DNA of 7,917 bases, from positions 1 through 7,917 of the forward strand of contig DDWY01000035.1 of NCBI GenBank assembly GCA_002347705.1. Reading direction: 5' to 3'. The DNA comes from Anaerolineaceae bacterium UBA2274. Its GTDB lineage: Bacteria > Chloroflexota > Anaerolineae > Anaerolineales > Anaerolineaceae. Below the pieces are notes generated by a model. The model was not told the DNA's origin and ran no database searches. It saw nothing but the letters and a program-made list of their open reading frames with translations. A program made the translations under genes and the position numbers. Below are positions 1 through 5,767 of this stretch, in pieces (the stretch's first letter is position 1; every line of letters begins with the position of its first letter).

Positions 1-25
1 ATCGCCACGCTTCGCTCGCGATGAC
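1..25. repeat. Short palindromic repeat, copy 1 (cut by window edge)
   Basis: This is the short form of a dispersed palindrome: ATCGCCACG, a TTCG centre, then CTCGCGATGAC. The flanking ATCGC and GCGAT pair with each other. The same unit recurs at 617-646, 791-820 and 870-906. The left end (GAG in the other copies) lies outside the window. Confidence 0.75.
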
Positions 26-33
26 CGCCCTTT

Positions 34-103
34 TGTCATTGCGAACCCCCGCATTATGACGACAAAGGGTTTCTGCATACGGAAAGGGGGTGTGGCAATC
101 TCG
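34..103. repeat. 70-bp imperfect palindrome (REP/MITE-like), copy 1
   Basis: The unit begins TGTCATTGCGAACCCCCG and ends AGGGGGTGTGGCAATCTCG. The arms ATTGC..ACCCCC and GGGGGT..GCAAT are complementary, so the unit can fold into a hairpin. A second copy of exactly the same length lies at 692-761, with conserved ends and a diverged middle. In both places a short-form unit lies just to the left. No transposase gene is visible in the window. Confidence 0.75.
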
Positions 104-233
104 TTTTTGCTGTAATTATCACCACGTAACCGAGCTCCTCATCACGTGTAACTCATAACCATTTTTACTATTCCGGTTAATATTCATGGATAAGTTAAGA
201 TATGCGGATGGAAGCAGTCTTCTATTTACGACC
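104..233. other. Intergenic, nothing recognised
   Basis: This AT-rich spacer lies between the left repeat and the stop codon of the GIY-YIG gene. I see no open frame, no clear terminator hairpin with a T-tract and no repeat in it. Confidence 0.5.
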
Positions 234-530
234 TCAGGGATAAAAATCCTCAGCCAGATCCCGCCATTCTGGATTCAGAGTGTTGATCAGCATAATTTTC
301 TTTGCCCGTGAACCTTTTTTGATTTGTTTTTCTCGCATAATTGCCAGAGAAATGTTGTTACCACATTCATAATAGACAAGTTTAAAAGCCTTGTATCTTG
401 CAGCAAAGTCTCTCTCATCCGCATGCTTGTGTTCTTCGAGGCGTCGAATGAGGTTATTGGTAACACCAGTATAGAGAACTGTGTGAATTTTATTGGTGAG
501 AATATAAACGCAATAATATTTGTCACTCAT
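234..530 (-). CDS. GIY-YIG nuclease domain protein, small stand-alone type
   Basis: This 98-residue protein is essentially one GIY-YIG domain, the usual size for the small stand-alone family. Visible landmarks are the GIY equivalent VYI at residues 8-10, the YIG equivalent YTG at 20-22, arginines 29-30, H34, the probable metal-binding catalytic glutamate E67 in the REKQIK stretch, and N86 in the final TLNPEW segment. The family is predicted to cut DNA with one divalent metal; most small stand-alone members have no known substrate. The gene is about 38% G+C by hand count, much lower than the genes to its right, and sits alone between palindromic repeats, so horizontal acquisition is plausible. 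The ATG at 528-530 has no Shine-Dalgarno, but a TACAAT box lies 8 nt upstream. The family call is firm; the biological role is unknown. Confidence 0.9.
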   Translation of the reverse strand: MSDKYYCVYILTNKIHTVLYTGVTNNLIRRLEEHKHADERDFAARYKAFKLVYYECGNNISLAIMREKQIKKGSRAKKIMLINTLNPEWRDLAEDFYP

Positions 531-538
531 GATTTTTA

Positions 539-544
539 ATTGTA
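539..544 (-). promoter_or_regulatory. Putative -10 box of the GIY-YIG gene
   Basis: TACAAT on the minus strand matches the -10 consensus at 5 of 6 positions and ends 8 nt before the ATG. A start site 6-8 nt downstream would put the mRNA 5' end at or next to the start codon. I see no good -35 box, so confidence is low. Confidence 0.35.
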
Positions 545-616
545 TGAGAAATAGAGCAATATGTGGGTGAACTGAGTATGTGAAACTATCTGCTTTTTAA
601 ACCATAAATTAAAAGA

Positions 617-646
617 GAGATCGCCACGCTTCGCTCGCGATGACAG
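617..646. repeat. Short palindromic repeat, copy 2
   Basis: GAGATCGCCACGCTTCGCTC followed by GCGATGACAG. Outer ATCGC and GCGAT are complementary, as are ACGC/GCTC in part, around a TTCG centre. It is identical to the visible part of copy 1 through GATGAC. Confidence 0.8.
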
Positions 647-691
647 ATTCTTTTACATTTCAACCCTCCCGACCAAGAGGACCACTTGTTT

Positions 692-761
692 TGTCATTGC
701 GAACCCCCGAGTTATGCCCTCAACAAGTTCAGACACACGGAGAGGGGGTGTGGCAATCCCG
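692..761. repeat. 70-bp imperfect palindrome (REP/MITE-like), copy 2
   Basis: It has the same length and the same ends as the unit at 34-103 (TGTCATTGCGAACCCCCG ... AGGGGGTGTGGCAATCCCG). The inner roughly 30 bases have drifted while the hairpin arms are kept. It follows a short unit (617-646), as copy 1 follows 1-25. Confidence 0.78.
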
Positions 762-790
762 CTTTATTACTTGGGTTTGAACGAAAAGGA

Positions 791-820
791 GAGATCGCCA
801 CGCTGCGCTCGCGATGACAG
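791..820. repeat. Short palindromic repeat, copy 3
   Basis: It matches copy 2 (617-646) except for one base at the centre, CTGCGC instead of CTTCGC. It is preceded by a purine-rich AAAGGAGA stretch, as the other copies are. Confidence 0.8.
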
Positions 821-869
821 ATTACCAAGCCAGAGTGCTGGAATTTGCCAGTGATAACAGATTAACAGA

Positions 870-906
870 GAGATCGCCACGGTCGCAAGCTCCCTCGCGA
901 TGACAG
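870..906. repeat. Short palindromic repeat, copy 4, with enlarged centre
   Basis: The ends GAGATCGCCACG and CTCGCGATGACAG are conserved. The centre is replaced by a longer GTCGCAAGCTCC segment, so the hairpin loop differs but the pairing arms stay. It lies 79 bp after the start of copy 3. Confidence 0.75.
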
Positions 907-998
907 GTTTTGGGGCAGTTCGCCATATCCTGCTTCGATGGCACAGGCGCAAATGTAACTTCCGATGACATGCCCTCAGTCACACTACAAGCCCCGGC

Positions 999-1865
999 TT
1001 ACTTTCCTGTCAAGAACCGCTTCAACCAGGCAAAAAGCAGCTTGGCAAGCATTACCAGGTAATAGAACCAGTTGAAAAGGAAAAAATGCTCCCTGGCAAA
1101 GTGTTTGCGATAGTAGAGGTAATACGAGCGATGCCATTGGAAAATCGAATGATAAGGGTTGGTTTTTGAGCCGCCTTCGCCCCCATAATGAATGATGCTG
1201 CTCATGGGCACGTACATCACTTTCCATCCAGATTGCCGCGCCCGCAGACAGTAGTCACTATCCTCCTGGTAAGCAAAGAACTGTTCGTCCAGTCCACCAA
1301 TCTTTTCGTAGACTTCCCGTCGGATAAACATGCTAGAACCCGAGACCGCCTTAACTTCCGCAATTTTATCCTCCGGAAGCCAGGATTGCAAGTAACCGTT
1401 GAGGGATTTGCTTTTGGGGAAGAGCTTGCCAAGTTTCAGAAAATAACCAAATACCTCCACCGGTCGGGCATCCCCCCGGCGCGACTGCTTTTGGAAACTG
1501 CCATCCGCATTGAGCACTTTTGGAATGCAAATACCTGCTTCCGGGTTTTCCCTCAAATAGGCAATCTGAGGCCCGAAACAATCTTCTCTTAGCAAGGTGT
1601 CGGGGTTGAGCAGCAGCAGGAAGTCCCCTTTCGCAAGCGCCATTGCCTGATTGTTGCCGCGGGTATAGCCAAGATTGCTTTGATTTCGAATCAAAGTGGC
1701 TTCCGGGTAATTCTGCTCTATCCAATCCACAATGCCATCCGTGGAAGCGTTATCGACGACAATCAATTCGTAATTCAACTCTTGGGTGTATTTTTTTATC
1801 GAAGCCAACAAAGGCTCCAGGTAAGCAATCGCATTCAAGGTCACAAGACAAATTGAAAGGTCCAT
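999..1865 (-). CDS. Family 2 glycosyltransferase (rhamnosyltransferase/WbbL-like)
   Basis: This 288-residue protein has the GT-A fold signatures of GT2 enzymes that transfer a sugar from a nucleotide sugar to a glycan or lipid acceptor on the cytoplasmic face of the membrane. Visible are the N-terminal strand SICLVTLN, VVDNASTDG at 36-44, NLGYTRGNN at 64-72, the DxD-equivalent NPDT at 87-90, and the acceptor-side motif GGLDEQFFAYQEDSD at 190-204, where E201/D202 is the likely base region. The last 35 residues are aromatic and hydrophobic, then basic, suggesting membrane association. The start overlaps the YihY stop as TAATG, and GGGGAGG lies 7 nt upstream inside the preceding gene, so coupled translation is likely. 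The donor and acceptor cannot be told from sequence; rhamnosyltransferase-like is family resemblance only. Involvement in cell-surface polysaccharide is an inference. Confidence 0.92.
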   Translation of the reverse strand: MDLSICLVTLNAIAYLEPLLASIKKYTQELNYELIVVDNASTDGIVDWIEQNYPEATLIRNQSNLGYTRGNNQAMALAKGDFLLLLNPDTLLREDCFGPQIAYLRENPEAGICIPKVLNADGSFQKQSRRGDARPVEVFGYFLKLGKLFPKSKSLNGYLQSWLPEDKIAEVKAVSGSSMFIRREVYEKIGGLDEQFFAYQEDSDYCLRARQSGWKVMYVPMSSIIHYGGEGGSKTNPYHSIFQWHRSYYLYYRKHFAREHFFLFNWFYYLVMLAKLLFAWLKRFLTGK

Positions 1866-2851
1866 TATGCTGCCTCCCCTCCTGCCTTAGATTCCTCTTT
1901 TCCAGCCTCAATCCGTTTGCGTCTCACATGCGTGTCAATCGCGTGCACCAGATGGGCACCAAAAAAAAGGATGTAGCCGCTCAGATATAGCCAGAACATC
2001 AATGCAATGATAGATGCCAGTGAACCATAAATAATTTCGTAATTGGTAAAACCGCTTGAGATAGCCCATCCAAGTAAACGGCTTGAAAGCTCCCAAAGGG
2101 TTGCTGTCACCACCGCCCCAATCAAGCGTGCCATGAAAAGAATACTGGTGCTTTGAGGAATCCAACTGTAAACAGCCAGAAACAATAGAATCTTCAAAAC
2201 AAGGGGCACGATTTTTAGCCAATCCACCCAAGCTTTGGTCGAAGTGATTAGTTGACCAAAAAAAGCATTCCCTTCTAAATTAAAAATCTCAACGACCGTG
2301 CTGAAAACCAGTGAGGCGCTGAAAAGCAGGATTATTAATAAGATGATCAGCAAGGCCATGCCACGGCTTTTCAGGAAGCCTGGCCGACTGCCTTTGGGAA
2401 AGGCGCTATTGATGTTCACAATAATTTTTTCGAAGACATTTGAGCCCGACCAGAGCAAAGAAATCACAGCAACAATTGTCACCGGACCACGCCTATTGAG
2501 CACACTGGTAATCTGAGTATTGACGGCGTCAGCCGAGACTGGGATCCAATCAGTAATGATCTCCAGTAATTCAACTTTAACCAACTCACCCTCCAAAAAC
2601 ATCGAACCAACGGACACAACAGCAAGAAGCAAGGGGAAGATGGAAAAGAGACCATAATAAGCCAAGCTGGCGGAAGCTTGTGCACCGCGCATAAGGTTAA
2701 AATTATTTAAAGCATGGCGAAGAATGCCCAAAGCCCCGCCCAGTCGATCATTGAGATCCAGGTAAAAACTGCGAATGCGACTCTTTACCTCACCTCGGCG
2801 CTCACTCCAGGCTTTGATCTGCTGCTTGATGCGTTGAAACAACCCTGCCAT
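1865..2851 (-). CDS. YihY/virulence factor BrkB family membrane protein
   Basis: This is a 328-residue inner-membrane protein with about six hydrophobic segments. The family hallmark SASLAYYGLFSIFPLLL is at residues 60-76, followed by TIVAVISLLWSGSNVF, LLIILLIILLFSASLVF, the VPLVLKILLFLAVYSWIP segment, and two final segments ending IIALMFWLYLSGYILFFGA. The C-terminal tail is short, charged and rich in K and E. The family was once called ribonuclease BN, but that assignment is not accepted and no biochemical function is established. I chose the ATG at 2849-2851 because homology begins there; the frame stays open upstream only by reading through the antisense of the GH13 gene. No Shine-Dalgarno precedes this ATG, but a good promoter ends 6 nt upstream. 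The gap to the GH13 stop is 25 bp, and the 3' end overlaps the glycosyltransferase start by one base. Confidence 0.92.
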   Translation of the reverse strand: MAGLFQRIKQQIKAWSERRGEVKSRIRSFYLDLNDRLGGALGILRHALNNFNLMRGAQASASLAYYGLFSIFPLLLAVVSVGSMFLEGELVKVELLEIITDWIPVSADAVNTQITSVLNRRGPVTIVAVISLLWSGSNVFEKIIVNINSAFPKGSRPGFLKSRGMALLIILLIILLFSASLVFSTVVEIFNLEGNAFFGQLITSTKAWVDWLKIVPLVLKILLFLAVYSWIPQSTSILFMARLIGAVVTATLWELSSRLLGWAISSGFTNYEIIYGSLASIIALMFWLYLSGYILFFGAHLVHAIDTHVRRKRIEAGKEESKAGGEAA

Positions 2852-2857
2852 AGTTTG

Positions 2858-2886
2858 ATTATAAGCGCAACCTGACTTACTGCCAG
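2858..2886 (-). promoter_or_regulatory. Internal promoter for yihY-like gene and glycosyltransferase
   Basis: On the minus strand a CTGGCA box (2886-2881, 4 of 6 to TTGACA) is followed after exactly 17 nt by a perfect TATAAT (2863-2858). Six nt then separate the -10 box from the ATG, so the transcript would begin at or next to the A of the start codon. The -35 box lies inside the end of the GH13 gene, so the two downstream genes could be transcribed without it. Confidence 0.5.
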
Positions 2887-4745
2887 ACCTCGCCGCCCTT
2901 GGGTATTCCGGGCAGTTCAAGCCAGCCTTTGCCAACTTTGATGCAACCCAAACCAAACAAAGCCTTGAACTGACGCTCTCCTGGCAGATAATGCCTTGGT
3001 ATCTCGAGACGCATGGGTGGATGCGCCTGCTCAGAGCGGTTGGCAGTAACCAACACCCACTCCTCGCCCAAGACGCGGGCAAAAACCACCAGATCCTGGT
3101 CAAAGTGCAGCATCCTGAATTCTCCGTTAGCCAATGCCGGGCTTTCGCGACGGAGAGCAATCAGCTTTTTGTAAAATTGCAGCGTTTCCTGATCCCATTG
3201 CTTTTCATCCCACGGGAAGCAGTTGCGCGAGGCAAAGGCTTCCTCGTCCATCAGACTAATTTCATCTCCATAATACAGGCAAGGAACACCAGGGAAGGTA
3301 AACTGCACGATTGCCGCCAGCCGGCTGAGGGCCTTATCTCCATGCAGCAGGGTAAGCAAGCGCGGGGTGTCGTGGCTATCCAGCAGATTGAACTGCTGCA
3401 GGGCAATCTGCCAGGGGATGGAAGCAAGGTTTTGGTTCCACGCCTGCAGCATGGTGCTGGTGTCCCAGGGAATATTGGTTTTCAAGACAGCCTCACAGCG
3501 TAAGGCGTCCTGTTCATACCCCGTCAGCCAGTGGAGCAGTGGGTCAGCAAAACCGGTGTAATTCATGACCGCGTCCCAGCCATCACCCTGGAGTTGTTCT
3601 GTAGCCTCGAAGAAGTTTTCTCCCATCAGGTAAGCGTCAGATGAAACGCGCTTAACCGCCGCACGGATCGCGTGCAGCAGCTCTAGGTTGATCTGGTGCT
3701 CATCCTGCCGGCCGAGCATGTTGCCCACATCAACCCGCCATCCATCAGCGGCAAACGGCGGCTTGAGCCAATAGGCGAAAACAGAATCTTCGCCTTCGAT
3801 CATCTCGCGGCGCAGACCCTTACTAGCATAATTGAACTTGGGCATGTGCCCAAAACCCATCCATGAAATGTAATCCTGCTTATTTTCAGCGAAGTAAAAA
3901 TATTCGCGTGTCTCGCTTTGGCTGTCTTGTAGCGCGGATTGGAACCACGGATGCATGCTGCCGCAGTGATTTGGAACGATATCCAGCACATAGCGCATGT
4001 CCCGCTGGCTGAGAGCCTGGCGCAGCGATACCAGTGCCTGGTCCCCGCCCAAAACAGGATCTACTTCACGGAAGTTGCTGACATCGTAACGATGGCTGGT
4101 AAAGGCGGTGAATATGGGATTGAGGTAGAGGGCGTTGACCCCAAGCTGCTCAAGATAATCGAGGTGAGCTTCGATCCCTGCCAGGTCGCCTCCATAAAAA
4201 GGCATCAAACGGCGGTCTTTGGGTGCCGCTTCGCCCCAGGGAAAAGTTTTGCGGGCATAACGATAGCGCGCGTCGGTTTCTTCCATCGGATCGTTGCTGG
4301 GGTCGCCGTTGGCGAAACGATCAGGAAAAATCTGGTAAAAAACGGACTCCTGCAGCCAGGAAATTGGCTTAAAGCCTGCCAGGAGCTTAAAGTCGAACAT
4401 TGCCAGCGGTGTGTGCAGGCTTACGCCGAGCGTGTTCAGCCACCAGACCCTGCCTTCGGTTTGAATGGCAAAGCGGTAGGTCACGCGCGGCTCATTGACC
4501 TTGAGGGGAGCCTCCCAAACGCGGTAACCAGCCTGCGAGGACTGCGGCAGCATGGCGGTAAATTGCTGTTCCCCGTTGGGAATGGTGCGCAAAACAACCT
4601 GGTCGGGCTCAGCCTGGCTGGGGACCAACAAACGAACGGTAATCGTTTCTCCCAGACCGGGATTGGGATTGGAGAGGTAATCAGCAGTAGGTGTGTGCAG
4701 CATGTGCGCAAGCCAGGAGGGTTGGAGTGGATTAGTTCTTTTCAC
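2877..4745 (-). CDS. Glycoside hydrolase family 13 (neopullulanase/maltogenic amylase/cyclodextrinase-like)
   Basis: This 622-residue alpha-amylase superfamily enzyme carries all the catalytic motifs: YQIFPDRFANGD at 137-148, region I DIVPNH at 255-260, region V-like MPKFN at 301-305, region II GWRVDVGN at 335-342 with nucleophile D339, region III GEN with acid/base E376, and region IV SHD with transition-state D459. The barrel is preceded by about 125 residues resembling the N-terminal CBM34-type domain and followed by a C-terminal beta domain from about 545. The MPKxN motif and N-domain favour a maltodextrin- or cyclodextrin-cleaving enzyme; exact specificity is uncertain. No signal peptide is visible, so a cytoplasmic location is expected. 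The start is a GTG at 4743-4745; an in-frame TGA lies four codons upstream. ATG at residue 15 is an alternative. Neither has a Shine-Dalgarno. It is the first gene of the minus-strand cluster. Confidence 0.93.
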   Translation of the reverse strand: MKRTNPLQPSWLAHMLHTPTADYLSNPNPGLGETITVRLLVPSQAEPDQVVLRTIPNGEQQFTAMLPQSSQAGYRVWEAPLKVNEPRVTYRFAIQTEGRVWWLNTLGVSLHTPLAMFDFKLLAGFKPISWLQESVFYQIFPDRFANGDPSNDPMEETDARYRYARKTFPWGEAAPKDRRLMPFYGGDLAGIEAHLDYLEQLGVNALYLNPIFTAFTSHRYDVSNFREVDPVLGGDQALVSLRQALSQRDMRYVLDIVPNHCGSMHPWFQSALQDSQSETREYFYFAENKQDYISWMGFGHMPKFNYASKGLRREMIEGEDSVFAYWLKPPFAADGWRVDVGNMLGRQDEHQINLELLHAIRAAVKRVSSDAYLMGENFFEATEQLQGDGWDAVMNYTGFADPLLHWLTGYEQDALRCEAVLKTNIPWDTSTMLQAWNQNLASIPWQIALQQFNLLDSHDTPRLLTLLHGDKALSRLAAIVQFTFPGVPCLYYGDEISLMDEEAFASRNCFPWDEKQWDQETLQFYKKLIALRRESPALANGEFRMLHFDQDLVVFARVLGEEWVLVTANRSEQAHPPMRLEIPRHYLPGERQFKALFGLGCIKVGKGWLELPGIPKGGEVWQ

Positions 4746-4753
4746 AAGGGCTA

Positions 4754-4762
4754 ATCATACCA
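4754..4762 (-). promoter_or_regulatory. Putative extended -10 promoter of the GH13 gene
   Basis: TGGTATGAT on the minus strand fits the extended -10 pattern TGnTATAAT with one mismatch, which can work without a good -35 box. It ends 8 nt before the GTG start, so the mRNA would have almost no leader. It shares the 82-bp divergent gap with the mazG-like gene's promoter. Confidence 0.4.
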
Positions 4763-4804
4763 AGATTTGCAACTGGTTGATGCATCAAGTTTCCAACCGG
4801 CGGG

Positions 4805-4824
4805 TACAATTAAGGCTGAGGTGA
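4805..4824 (+). promoter_or_regulatory. Putative -10 box and ribosome binding site of the mazG-like gene
   Basis: TACAAT at 4805-4810 is a 5-of-6 -10 match. GAGGTGA at 4818-4824 is a clear Shine-Dalgarno ending 3 nt before the ATG at 4828 and supports that start. The -35 region is weak: TTGATG at 4777-4782 is spaced 22 nt, which is too far. Confidence 0.5.
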
Positions 4825-4827
4825 GCG

Positions 4828-5235
4828 ATGGACACTAAATGGATCAAAGCATATTACAACGCGCGCGGATTGCAGTGGGCAGACCAAAAGAGCGCCCTTT
4901 TGTTCTTCCTCTCGGAGGTCGGTGAGCTGGCCGAAGCTTACGCCGAAGTGGAGGGGGTGAGCTTGAGCGGCGAGGAAACGGACTTGCTGGCGCGTTTTGC
5001 AGAGCTGGGCTTGGAAGCTGACGAGATTGTTTCCCGCAAGCCGGGCTGGATCCGCAACAACGACCGCTTGCGCAAGCAAAACATCGCGCACGAAGCCGCC
5101 GATTGCAACATGATGCTTTCCGTTTTTCTGGAGTCCTATGCCAATATCTCGCCCGATGACGCCCTGCGCGAGAAAATGGCACTCAAACTTGGTTGCCATA
5201 TCGATGAATTGGATGTATTTCTCGACGTTGAATAG
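4828..5235 (+). CDS. MazG-like nucleotide pyrophosphohydrolase
   Basis: This is a 135-residue all-alpha NTP pyrophosphohydrolase of the MazG superfamily. Such enzymes cleave (d)NTPs to the monophosphate plus pyrophosphate and act in nucleotide-pool housecleaning. The metal-binding helices are visible as KSALLFFLSEVGELAEAYAE at residues 21-40, with E30xxE33, and HEAADCNMMLSVF at 88-100, with E89xxD92. The stretch between them is 55 residues, longer than the 12-28 usually given for EXXE...EXXD, and is charged (LSGEETDLLARFAELG). It may be an added helix pair. A good Shine-Dalgarno fixes the start. It is the only plus-strand gene, divergent from the GH13 gene. No toxin partner or other nucleotide gene is adjacent. 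The family call is fairly sure; the substrate is unknown. Confidence 0.82.
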   Translation: MDTKWIKAYYNARGLQWADQKSALLFFLSEVGELAEAYAEVEGVSLSGEETDLLARFAELGLEADEIVSRKPGWIRNNDRLRKQNIAHEAADCNMMLSVFLESYANISPDDALREKMALKLGCHIDELDVFLDVE

Positions 5236-5304
5236 TTAATTTGCCACACAAGTTTGCTGCAAAAAGTTGACTCCCGATGATGAGCAAAACCTGAGGATCG
5301 TGCC

Positions 5305-5340
5305 GGCCTCCTGGCCGTGGAAAGGATGCGGCCGGAGGTC
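5305..5340. repeat. GC-rich stem-loop downstream of the mazG-like gene
   Basis: GGCCTCCTGGCCG (5305-5317) pairs with CGGCCGGAGGTC (5329-5340), giving about 12 pairs with one bulge and a G-U-type mismatch, around an 11-nt loop. It lies 69 bp after the mazG-like stop. There is no T-run after it on either strand, so it is not a standard intrinsic terminator, though it may slow transcription or protect the mRNA end. Confidence 0.55.
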
Positions 5341-5434
5341 TTGGGCTGGAATAGGACGCCTGCGGCAACATGCTGTGCTCGGGCAAGAGTCCAGCAAAAT
5401 CCCATCGTTTATACCAGATTGCCATATGCTGCCA

Positions 5435-5453
5435 CGTGCGCACGGTTAACCGT
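5435..5453. repeat. Two overlapping perfect palindromes
   Basis: CGTGCGCACG (5435-5444) and ACGGTTAACCGT (5442-5453) are each perfect and overlap by three bases. They directly abut the hairpin pair that starts at 5455. They could be protein-binding sites, but no regulator is known. Confidence 0.55.
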
Positions 5454-5454
5454 A

Positions 5455-5625
5455 GGGCGAGATTGAGGGTACCATGAACAATGTGGTAGATAAACGTTCT
5501 GTACCCTCAATCCGCCGTTGACAGAGCAAGGCTCGAATATTGCGAATGATCGATGGCGTGATGGTGGATTGGAAGCACGCCAAGATCTCTGCGTGATGAT
5601 GTATGCAGTACTTCCAATCTCGCCC
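5455..5625. repeat. Paired inverted repeats with shared ends and differing stems
   Basis: Hairpin 1 pairs GGCGAGATTGAGGGTAC (5456-5472) with GTACCCTCAATCCGCC (5501-5516) around a 28-nt loop; it is perfect except for one bulged A. Hairpin 2 pairs GGTGGATTGGAAG (5563-5575) with CTTCCAATCTCGCC (5611-5624) around a 35-nt loop. Both keep GATTG/CAATC at the base and TTGACA just after the right arm, while the inner stem differs (AGGGTAC versus GAAG) yet stays complementary. The outermost ends GGGCGAGATTG (5455-5465) and CAATCTCGCCC (5615-5625) are also a perfect 11-bp inverted repeat, so the whole 171 bp could behave as one element. I recognise no known RNA family. Confidence 0.7.
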
Positions 5626-5767
5626 TTGACACTTTGTCCCACCCTACAGGTACTGATTTTATTTTTGTCATTCCGCACTTAGAAGCTACGTGACCAAAAA
5701 ATCGGATAGGATGTGCAATGTTTACCATGTCTCTATGATAGATGTATCCTCCTAACAGGGCTTCTCG

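Larger units (their letters stand above)
541..998. other. Non-coding repeat-bearing spacer
   Basis: This 458-bp stretch separates the GIY-YIG gene start from the glycosyltransferase stop. It carries one 70-bp palindrome and three short palindromes, listed separately. The minus-strand open frame at 767-952 is produced by the repeats and is not called. I see no T-tract terminator after the glycosyltransferase stop. Confidence 0.7.
5236..5767. other. 532-bp intergenic region with unusual secondary structure
   Basis: No convincing gene on either strand. The small minus-strand frames at 5409-5678 and 5507-5728 have no recognisable domains and overlap the inverted repeats. Contents in order are a GC-rich hairpin (5305-5340), two overlapping perfect palindromes (5435-5453), a pair of hairpins (5455-5625) and an AT-richer stretch (5640-5767) containing AGGAGG on the minus strand (5748-5753) with no believable gene behind it. 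Confidence 0.7.

Noticed and set aside
767..952. Minus-strand 61-residue frame reading through short repeat copies (SSRAQRGDLSFS, VIARELATVAISLL)
   Set aside because: These peptides are translations of the palindromic repeat itself, a familiar source of false genes. There is no ribosome binding site and no domain.
2852..3160. Possible 103-residue N-terminal extension of the YihY-like protein
   Set aside because: The extension reads a second frame of the GH13 C-terminus, is rich in Cys and Trp without a pattern, and would bury the promoter and the intergenic gap. The ATG at 2851 fits the family start.
3939..4754. 271-residue plus-strand open frame
   Set aside because: It lies fully antisense to the GH13 gene, whose catalytic motifs are intact. 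The translated protein has no recognisable domain, so it is a codon-bias shadow.
5455..5625. Integron attC site or CRISPR array as explanation of the hairpin pair
   Set aside because: There are no GTTRRRY/RYYYAAC core sites, only two units with differing stems, and no integrase or cas gene in the window.
5662..5682. TTTTTGTCATTCCGCAC resembling one end of the 70-bp palindrome
   Set aside because: Only about ten bases match (TTTTGTCATT), and the C-run and the opposite arm are absent. Coincidence or a decayed remnant cannot be told apart.
5507..5728. Minus-strand 73-residue frame (starts MVNIAHPIRFFGH) behind an AGGAGG at 5748-5753
   Set aside because: The Shine-Dalgarno is over 20 nt from the ATG, the frame runs into the hairpin pair, and no domain is seen. 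It may be debris of an insertion sequence, but no transposase motif supports that.
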